Origin: Bacteroidales bacterium
GTDB lineage: Bacteria > Bacteroidota > Bacteroidia > Bacteroidales > UBA932
NCBI GenBank assembly: GCA_017548805.1
Contig: JAFYZE010000058.1
Location: 1 to 6,351, forward strand
DNA: 6,351 nucleotides
Direction of reading: 5' to 3'
Shown here: piece after piece, positions 1 through 5,465 of the stretch
Layout of the letters: each line of letters begins with the position of its first letter
How positions within the stretch are numbered: the stretch's first letter is position 1
Notes under the pieces: generated by a model
The model's database searches: none
Told to the model about the DNA's origin: nothing
The model's input: the letters and a program-made list of their open reading frames with translations, nothing else
Position numbers and translations under genes: made by a program

Positions 1-1182
1 CCGGCTGAGAGCCTGGAGCTTGCTGTAGTCATCGATGTAGAGGTCTTTCATCTCCACATCGACGGTCATGGCGTCATTGCCGTCCACAGTCTCGAGGGTT
101 ATGAGGTAGTCGGAGGCAAGCTCCTGGAACTGCATCAGGATGGTCTCGATCTGGATCGGGAAGATGTTGACGCCCTTGAGGATGATCATGTCGTCGCTGC
201 GGCCCTTCATGCGGTCGAGGCGGATGTGATGGCGTCCGCAGGGGCATTCGCCCGGCAGGATGCGGGTCAGGTCGCGCGTACGGTAGCGGAGCAGAGGCAT
301 GGCCTCGCGCTTGAGCGTAGTGAGCACGAGCTCGCCGACCTCTCCGTCAGGGACGGGCTCAAGAGTGTCGGGATCGACGATCTCGACGATGTAGTAATCC
401 TCCCAGATGTGCATGCCGTTCTGCTCGGGGCATTCGAAAGCGACGCCGGGGCCGCACATCTCGGACATGCCGAAGGAGTTGTATGCCTTGACGCCGAGCA
501 TTTCCTCGATGCGCTTGCGCGTGTCCTCGGAATGCGGTTCGGCACCGATCACGAGCGTGCGCAGCTTGGTGTCCTTGCGGGGATCGATACCTTTCTCGCA
601 CATCACCTCGTAAAGACGGGCGGCATAGGACGGTATGGCATGGACGACAGTGGTGCCGAAGTCGGTGAAGAACTTGAGCTGACGCAGCGTATTGCCGGCA
701 GCGGCCGGAACGGTCAGCATGCCGACCTTCTCGGCGCCGTACTGGAAGCCGAGACCGCCGGTGAACATGCCGTAGCCGGAGGTGTTCTGGAAAACGTCCT
801 CCGGACGGCATCCCACCATCCACAGACAGCGGGCGACGGCGTTGGCCCATTCGTCGAGGTCCTTCTGCGTATGCAGGATGACCGTAGGATTGCCTGTGGT
901 GCCGCTGGACGAGTGCAGACGCACGCATTTGTCAAGCGGAACGGAAGCGATGCCGAACGGATAGGTGTCGCGAAGGTCCTGCTTGGTCGTGAAAGGGATC
1001 TTCCGAAGATCGTCGAGAGTCTTGATGTCAGAAGGCGACAGCCCGGCTTTGCGGAAACGCTCCTTATAGAAAGGAGAGTTCATGCAATGTTTGACCGTTG
1101 CCTGTAGCCTTTCCAGCTGCAGGGCCTTGATTTCCTCCCTCGACAGGGTTTCTTCAGGATTGTAGAACTTTGAATAAGACAT
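1..1182 (-). CDS. paaK: Phenylacetate-CoA ligase, downstream copy (3' end beyond the window)
   Basis: An AMP-forming arylacetate-CoA ligase of the ANL superfamily. It would adenylate phenylacetate or a related arylacetate and transfer it to CoA in the cytoplasm. The frame is open from an ATG at 1180-1182 to base 1, giving 394 residues; the family is usually about 430-440, so roughly 40 C-terminal residues lie outside, including the expected catalytic lysine. Visible motifs are the phosphate-binding loop SSSGTTGNPT (91-100), GYGMFTGG (136-143), the A5 motif FGMSE (237-241), YRTRD (300-304) and GRSDDMIILKGVNIFP (327-342). C251, H258, C313 and C315 form a possible metal site. The start is only 2 bp after the stop of the upstream ligase (TAA-TC-ATG), so the two are surely cotranscribed. 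There is no clear Shine-Dalgarno sequence. About half the residues match the upstream copy by eye, so this is an old paralogue and not a fresh duplication. Substrate choice among phenyl-, hydroxyphenyl- and indoleacetate cannot be read from the sequence. Confidence 0.95.
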   Translation of the reverse strand, partial: MSYSKFYNPEETLSREEIKALQLERLQATVKHCMNSPFYKERFRKAGLSPSDIKTLDDLRKIPFTTKQDLRDTYPFGIASVPLDKCVRLHSSSGTTGNPTVILHTQKDLDEWANAVARCLWMVGCRPEDVFQNTSGYGMFTGGLGFQYGAEKVGMLTVPAAAGNTLRQLKFFTDFGTTVVHAIPSYAARLYEVMCEKGIDPRKDTKLRTLVIGAEPHSEDTRKRIEEMLGVKAYNSFGMSEMCGPGVAFECPEQNGMHIWEDYYIVEIVDPDTLEPVPDGEVGELVLTTLKREAMPLLRYRTRDLTRILPGECPCGRHHIRLDRMKGRSDDMIILKGVNIFPIQIETILMQFQELASDYLITLETVDGNDAMTVDVEMKDLYIDDYSKLQALSR

Positions 1183-1184
1183 GA

Positions 1185-2495
1185 TTATTGTAGCTTTCGG
1201 TTGTCTATGACGAATTTGCTCTTGCCCTGGCTGCGCTCGATGGTGTTCGGGGCCTTGATCTGGACCTTGACGCCGATGCTGAGGACGCTCCTGATCTTCT
1301 CGGCGATCTTCTTCTCGAGGTCGGTGATCGGGGTGAGGGTGTCGAAGCCGGAGTCGAAGTATTCCTGACGGACCTCCACCTGGATGGTAAGGGTGTCGAG
1401 GTTGTTGACGCGGTCGACGATGAGCAGGAAGCGCGGCGCGCACTCGGGCATGCCGAGGATGACGCTCTCGACCTGCGAAGGGAACACGTTGATACCGCGG
1501 ATGATGAGCATGTCGTCGCTGCGGCCGACTATGCGGCCCATGCGCACGGACGTGCGGCCGCATTCGCACTCGCCTTCCATGAGCGAACAGAGGTCGCGCG
1601 TGCGGTAACGCAGCAGCGGCATGCCCTCCTTGGTGAGGGTGGTGAACACAAGCTCTCCGGTCTGGCCGTTGGGCAGCGGTTCGAGAGTATTGGGATCGAC
1701 GATCTCGGGGAAATAATGGTCTTCGCAAATGTGCGAACCGTTCTGGCATTCGCACTCGTAGCTTACGCAGGGGCCCATGATCTCGCTGAGGCCGTAGAGG
1801 TTGTAGCCCTTGAGTCCCAGGCGTTTCTGGATCTCCTGGCGCATGTTCTCAGTCCAAGGCTCCGCGCCGAATGCACCGACCTTGAGTTTGATCATGTCGG
1901 GCGTGACGCCCATCTTCTCCATGGTCTCAGCAAGATAGAGGGCATAGGAAGGGGTACAGGCGATGCCGGTGACGCCCAGGTCGCGGAGGAGGCGTACATG
2001 CTTCTCGGTATTGCCGGTCGATGTGGGCAGGACGGCTGCTCCCATACGCTCGACTCCGTAATGGACACCGAGACCGCCGGTGAAGAGTCCATAGCCGTAA
2101 GCGACGCTGAACACATCGTCACGGGTGACACCGTAGGCGGTGAGACAGCGGGCCATGCACTCGCTCCATATCTCGACGTCCTTGCGGGTATAGCCCACGA
2201 TGGTAGGATTGCCGGTGGTGCCGGAGGATGCATGGAAGCGGATGACTTCGCTCATCGGGGCGGCCTGCAACTTGGTGGGATAGTTGTCCCTGAGGTCCTG
2301 CTTGGTAGTGAACGGAAGCTTGACGATGTCGTCAATGGAGGTGATGTCCTCTGGGGTGAGGTCCATTTCCTGCAGCTTGTGGCGGTAGAAGGGAACATTG
2401 TGGTACACGTAGTCCACGATCTTGTGCAGGCGCTTGCCCTGAAGTTCACGCATCTGCTCCCTGGGCATCGATTCTTTGTTGGGATTCCAAATCAT
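1185..2495 (-). CDS. paaK: Phenylacetate-CoA ligase, upstream copy (complete)
   Basis: A complete 436-residue ligase of normal family length, converting an arylacetate, ATP and CoA to arylacetyl-CoA, AMP and PPi. Motifs in order: N-terminal helical region with PFTTKQDLRDNYP (61-73); phosphate-binding loop ASSGTTGNPT (89-98); GYGLFTGG (134-141); A5 motif YGLSE (234-238); YRTRD (297-301); the hinge-side GRSDDMLIIRGINVFP (324-339); and near the C-terminus QGKSKF (423-428), whose K425 sits where the catalytic adenylation lysine is expected. C248, H255, C310 and C312 align exactly with Cys/His residues in the downstream copy. The ATG at 2493-2495 gives the N-terminus MIWNPNKESM, typical of the family. 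The gene begins 21 bp after iorB in an A-rich spacer without a Shine-Dalgarno sequence and ends with TAA 2 bp before the next ligase. Placement directly behind iorAB implies the arylacetyl-CoA made or used by IorAB is the shared metabolite. Phenylacetate is the most likely substrate; indoleacetate is possible. Confidence 0.97.
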   Translation of the reverse strand: MIWNPNKESMPREQMRELQGKRLHKIVDYVYHNVPFYRHKLQEMDLTPEDITSIDDIVKLPFTTKQDLRDNYPTKLQAAPMSEVIRFHASSGTTGNPTIVGYTRKDVEIWSECMARCLTAYGVTRDDVFSVAYGYGLFTGGLGVHYGVERMGAAVLPTSTGNTEKHVRLLRDLGVTGIACTPSYALYLAETMEKMGVTPDMIKLKVGAFGAEPWTENMRQEIQKRLGLKGYNLYGLSEIMGPCVSYECECQNGSHICEDHYFPEIVDPNTLEPLPNGQTGELVFTTLTKEGMPLLRYRTRDLCSLMEGECECGRTSVRMGRIVGRSDDMLIIRGINVFPSQVESVILGMPECAPRFLLIVDRVNNLDTLTIQVEVRQEYFDSGFDTLTPITDLEKKIAEKIRSVLSIGVKVQIKAPNTIERSQGKSKFVIDNRKLQ

Positions 2496-2516
2496 ATCTA
2501 AGTTCGTTTTTTAGGT

Positions 2517-3095
2517 TCACTTCAGGCCGGCCTCGAGACCGAGGTCGAAAGCCTTGCGGTTGGCGGCGACGACGGCTTCGCCCTTGCGGGCGAACACGCG
2601 GCCGATGGCCGCCCTGAGGGCCTCGGCATCCAGGATGCCGATGGCAGGCGCCGCCATGCCGAGCAGTACCATGTTGGCGCCCTTCGGGTTGCCGCAGGTG
2701 CGGGCCGCCTCCTCGATGTCGAGCATTACAACATTGGGAAGGGATGCCAGCTCGGCCATGAGGGCTTCCTCGGAAGGATAGTTGGGGATGTTGATGAAAG
2801 GCTTGGCCGAAGTGACGACACATCCGTCACTTGCCAGGTAAGGGAGATAACGCAGTGCCTCCATGGGCTCCATGGAAATGATGAGGTCGGCCGATCCTGT
2901 CGGGATGAGGTCGCTGTAGATCACTTCCGAAGAGAGCCTGAGGTTGGACTGGACGTCGCCTCCGCGCTGGCTCATGCCATGGACTTCAGCCTGCTTGAGG
3001 AAGAGTCCCGCCGCCGTGGCGGCCTCACCGATGACGGTGGCGATGGAGAGGATGCCTTGGCCTCCCACGCCTGAGAGTATTATATCCTTTTTCAT
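2517..3095 (-). CDS. iorB: Indolepyruvate (arylpyruvate) ferredoxin oxidoreductase, beta subunit
   Basis: The small subunit of the IorAB 2-oxoacid oxidoreductase, which interconverts an arylpyruvate plus CoA with arylacetyl-CoA, CO2 and reduced ferredoxin. It belongs to the gamma-domain family of pyruvate:ferredoxin oxidoreductases. The protein is 192 residues, close to the usual 190-200. It opens with MKKDIILSGVGGQGI, where GVGGQG (9-14) is the family glycine motif, followed by the conserved EVHGMSQRGG (37-46). I chose the ATG at 3093-3095 because it places the conserved DIILSGVGGQG at the very N-terminus and overlaps the iorA stop as ATGA, a classic translational-coupling junction. A longer frame reaching 3125 adds ten residues without family character (MHADPQTPQE), lying inside the end of iorA. 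The stop is TGA at 2517-2519. It is expected to form a heteromeric cytoplasmic complex with IorA. Confidence 0.96.
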   Translation of the reverse strand: MKKDIILSGVGGQGILSIATVIGEAATAAGLFLKQAEVHGMSQRGGDVQSNLRLSSEVIYSDLIPTGSADLIISMEPMEALRYLPYLASDGCVVTSAKPFINIPNYPSEEALMAELASLPNVVMLDIEEAARTCGNPKGANMVLLGMAAPAIGILDAEALRAAIGRVFARKGEAVVAANRKAFDLGLEAGLK

Positions 3096-4651
3096 TTCTT
3101 GTGGCGTCTGAGGGTCTGCATGCATTCGCGGCGTGGTATGATCACGGACACGCCGTCGTACTCGATCTCCTCGCGGATGATCCTGGTGATCTCCGGCATG
3201 TTGGCCGGAAGCGGAACCACCACCCGCACGTGCTCGGGCTCGACTCCAAGGCCGAGGCAGATGGCCTCGAACTTGCTGGTGCCGGCGGAGTCCTGGCCGC
3301 CCGTCATTGCAGTGGTGAGGTTGTCGGAAATGATGACCGTGATGCGGGAATGGTCGTTGACCGCATCCAGCAGGCCGGTCATGCCGCTGTGCGTGAAAGT
3401 GGAGTCGCCGATCACGGCGATGGCGGGGAACACGCCGGCGTCGGCGGCACCCTTGGCCATCGTGATGGATGCGCCCATGTCGACGCAGCTGGCCAGGGCG
3501 CTGAACGGAGGCAGCGCACCGAGGGTGTAGCAGCCGATGTCGCCGAAGATCCGGGCGTCCGGATACTCTGCGGCGACCTGGTTCAGCGCGGTATAGACGT
3601 CGCGGTGGCCGCAGCCTGGGCAGAGCTGGGGCGGACGCGGCGCAAGGTTCTGCGCGTTGCCGAAGGAACGGCTGGCGGGGACGCCGAGCGCAGCCGCGAC
3701 ATTGTCGGGCGTGAGCTCGCCGGTCCGCGGCAGCTTGCCGGTCAGGCGGCCTTCGACGGCGAAGCCGGCTCCGAGCAGGGCCTTCACGCCCTGCTCCACG
3801 ACCGGCTGGCCGTCCTCCACCACGAGGATGGAGTCACAGCGCGCGGCCATGGCCTTGATCTGGGCCTCCGGCAGAGGATACTGCGAGACCTTGAGAAGCG
3901 TAATGTTCTGGATGCCGGACTCTTTCACGTAATTGTAGCCGATGCCGCAGGCGATGACGCCGCGCGTCCCGGCTCCTTCGAGGCTGTTGTGCGGAGTCTG
4001 CTCCGAAGCGGCCAGCAGCAGGGGCTGCTTGTCGATGAGTTTGAGATACTGCCTCCTGGCAATGGCCGGAAGGAGTACCCAGCCGCGGTCGGAGGAAGGA
4101 TTGAGGGCATTCTGCTCTGACTGCTCGCCGGTGACGACCGCCGCGCGCGAATGCGCCAGGCGGGTCACCACGCGGAACACAACGGGCAGTTTCACCTGCT
4201 CGGAGAAGGCGAATGCCTCGCGTATCATGTCGTAGGCTTCCTGCTGGTCCGAGGGCTCGAAAGTCGGAACCATCGCGAACTGCGCATAGAAGCGGGAATC
4301 CTGTTCGTTCTGGGACGAATGCATGGAGGGATCGTCGGCAGCCAGCACGACGATACCGCCGTTCACGCCGGTGACGGCGGAGTTGACGAATGCGTCGGCG
4401 CAGACGTTCATACCGACGTGCTTCATGCACACGAGGGAGCGCTTGCCGGCATAAGACATGCCCAGGGCGGCCTCCATGGCGGTCTTCTCATTGGTACACC
4501 AGCGGCTCCGGACTTCCGGGGCGTGGGTCTGGATGAACTCGGTGACTTCGGTGGAAGGCGTTCCGGGATAGGAGTACACGCCTGACAGTCCGGCATGCAG
4601 CGCTCCAAGGGCAACCGCCTCGTCTCCGAGCAACAATTTTTTCTCTGACAT
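3092..4651 (-). CDS. iorA: Indolepyruvate (arylpyruvate) ferredoxin oxidoreductase, alpha subunit, short form
   Basis: The large, thiamine-diphosphate-binding subunit of IorAB. From the ATG at 4649-4651 it is 519 residues. The N-terminal pyrimidine-binding half starts MSEKKLLLGDEAVALGAL and carries SYPGTPSTEV (27-36) and the region around NEKTAMEAALG (54-64). A middle domain follows (about 230-310). The C-terminal pyrophosphate-binding half has CPGCGHRD (344-351), GDIGCYTLG (370-378) and the thiamine-diphosphate/metal signature from GDS (415-417) to DN (443-444). The protein ends at RRECMQTLRRHKK. Archaeal IorA is well over 600 residues because a ferredoxin-like domain with two CxxCxxCxxxC clusters follows; nothing like that is present here, and iorB starts at the stop codon, so a frameshift is not the cause. 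A longer reading from 4717 adds 22 residues that overlap the end of the upstream gene and lack family character, so I rejected it. The start lies 7 bp after that gene's stop, without a Shine-Dalgarno sequence. The exact 2-oxoacid (phenyl- versus indolepyruvate) is not decidable. Confidence 0.95.
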   Translation of the reverse strand: MSEKKLLLGDEAVALGALHAGLSGVYSYPGTPSTEVTEFIQTHAPEVRSRWCTNEKTAMEAALGMSYAGKRSLVCMKHVGMNVCADAFVNSAVTGVNGGIVVLAADDPSMHSSQNEQDSRFYAQFAMVPTFEPSDQQEAYDMIREAFAFSEQVKLPVVFRVVTRLAHSRAAVVTGEQSEQNALNPSSDRGWVLLPAIARRQYLKLIDKQPLLLAASEQTPHNSLEGAGTRGVIACGIGYNYVKESGIQNITLLKVSQYPLPEAQIKAMAARCDSILVVEDGQPVVEQGVKALLGAGFAVEGRLTGKLPRTGELTPDNVAAALGVPASRSFGNAQNLAPRPPQLCPGCGHRDVYTALNQVAAEYPDARIFGDIGCYTLGALPPFSALASCVDMGASITMAKGAADAGVFPAIAVIGDSTFTHSGMTGLLDAVNDHSRITVIISDNLTTAMTGGQDSAGTSKFEAICLGLGVEPEHVRVVVPLPANMPEITRIIREEIEYDGVSVIIPRRECMQTLRRHKK

Positions 4652-4658
4652 ATGATGA

Positions 4659-5420
4659 CTATTTGATCTCAAAACTCTCAGCGTCATCCAGGACGGGGAA
4701 TTTGGCCCTGAAAGCATTCAGGACATCCATGTCCAGGCTGACGATTATCGTCTCCTCAAGGCTGGGGGCGCAGGCCGCCAGCGTCGCCCCGTAGGGGTCG
4801 ATCGCGGCCGTGCCTCCGCCGTACTGGCAGGAGGGGTCATTCCCTACCCTGTTGACTCCCAGCACATAGCACTGGTTCTCGATGGCGCGGGCTCTCAGGA
4901 GGGTGTCCCAAGGGAACTGGCGCACGGACGGCCAGCTGGCCACGTAAATGGCTGCATCGTAGTCCTTGCGGTTGCGGCTCCATACGGGGAAACGAAGGTC
5001 GTAGCAGACATTCAGGAGGAAACGGAAGCCCCTCCACTCCACCACGACGCGATCTTCGCCGCGCGTAAACCTATGATGCTCACCACTGTAAGTAAACAGA
5101 TGATGTTTGTCATACACGGTGACTTCCCCGTCAGGCTTGACGAACCAGAAACGGTTGTGGAAGCCGTCAGCGTCATGGAGCGCCACGCTGCCCGCGACGG
5201 CGCAGTCCTTCTGGCCCGCTTTGGCCTTCATCCATTCCAGCGTAGCGGAAGGGGCCTCCTCGGCGATGCCTTCCGGCTGCGTGGCGAATCCGGTGGAGAA
5301 CATCTCCGGCAGGACGATGAGGTCCACGGCCGGCATGCCGTCAATGACGGCGTCGAGCCGGCCACGGTTCGCCACCGGGTCGGCCCACACTATATCATAC
5401 TGTACCAGGGCAGCCTTCAT
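4659..5420 (-). CDS. Omega-amidase, nitrilase superfamily (YafV-like)
   Basis: A 253-residue carbon-nitrogen hydrolase, matching the length of E. coli YafV (about 256), a 2-oxoglutaramate amidase. The catalytic triad is visible: E39 in LPEMFSTGF (37-45), K105 in YDKHHLF (103-109) and C139 in NVCYDLRFPVWSRN (137-150); E114 in the GEHH segment is the likely second glutamate. The YDLRFPVWSRN stretch is characteristic of the YafV/omega-amidase group rather than of cyanide- or nitrile-degrading enzymes. Known members hydrolyse 2-oxoglutaramate and 2-oxosuccinamate to 2-oxoglutarate or oxaloacetate plus ammonia. These amides arise when glutamine or asparagine donates its amino group to a 2-oxoacid such as phenylpyruvate, which links the enzyme to the IorAB substrate. 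The ATG at 5418-5420 gives MKAALVQYDIVW, the usual family N-terminus, with no signal peptide, so it acts in the cytoplasm. It follows the flavoprotein gene by 34 bp and precedes iorA by 7 bp; the stop is TAG. The assignment is strong, the physiological substrate is inferred. Confidence 0.92.
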   Translation of the reverse strand: MKAALVQYDIVWADPVANRGRLDAVIDGMPAVDLIVLPEMFSTGFATQPEGIAEEAPSATLEWMKAKAGQKDCAVAGSVALHDADGFHNRFWFVKPDGEVTVYDKHHLFTYSGEHHRFTRGEDRVVVEWRGFRFLLNVCYDLRFPVWSRNRKDYDAAIYVASWPSVRQFPWDTLLRARAIENQCYVLGVNRVGNDPSCQYGGGTAAIDPYGATLAACAPSLEETIIVSLDMDVLNAFRAKFPVLDDAESFEIK

Positions 5421-5447
5421 AATATAAATACACTACTAATATATCGC

Positions 5448-5465
5448 CCGGAAACTATTTTCCGG
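5448..5465 (-). other. Short perfect hairpin over the flavoprotein stop codon
   Basis: A perfect 7-bp inverted repeat with a 4-nt loop, read on the minus strand as CCGGAAA-ATAG-TTTCCGG. The TAG stop of the glutamate-synthase-type gene lies in the loop, and the 34-bp A/T-rich spacer before the omega-amidase gene follows. No run of T residues follows directly (the next bases are GCGATATATTAG), so it is not a standard intrinsic terminator. It could be a weak attenuator, an mRNA-processing or stability element, or chance. It marks the only junction in the window wide enough to hold a promoter, although I cannot point to a convincing Bacteroidetes -7/-33 pair in the spacer. Confidence 0.35.

Noticed and set aside
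226..1107. Plus-strand open frame of 293 codons, opposite the downstream ligase
   Set aside because: The minus strand here encodes a clear PaaK with every family motif. The antisense frame has no recognisable domain and arises from GC-rich codon use.
1716..2501. Plus-strand open frame of 261 codons, opposite the upstream ligase
   Set aside because: It lies opposite the complete PaaK copy, has low-complexity Ala/Gly/Val/Asp-rich composition and no family motif.
3092..3100. Frameshift or premature stop removing a ferredoxin domain from iorA
   Set aside because: The iorB start overlaps the iorA stop and IorB is intact, so there is no remnant of a ferredoxin domain to recover in another frame.
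3096..3125. Upstream extension of iorB by 10 residues
   Set aside because: The ATG at 3093-3095 gives the conserved N-terminus and a tidy ATGA overlap with iorA; the extra residues look like shadow translation of iorA.
3101..4120. Plus-strand open frame of 339 codons, opposite iorA
   Set aside because: Long, but entirely antisense to a well-supported IorA; composition rich in Ala, Gly, Asp and His is typical of an antisense reading of GC-rich genes.
4652..4717. Upstream extension of iorA by 22 residues
   Set aside because: The extension runs back into the omega-amidase coding sequence and carries no family similarity; the internal ATG at 4649-4651 gives the standard MSEKKLLLGDEAV start.
5421..5454. 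A promoter in the spacer upstream of the omega-amidase
   Set aside because: The spacer is A/T-rich but I could not find a convincing TAnnTTTG element with a matching -33 TTTG box, so I did not call one.
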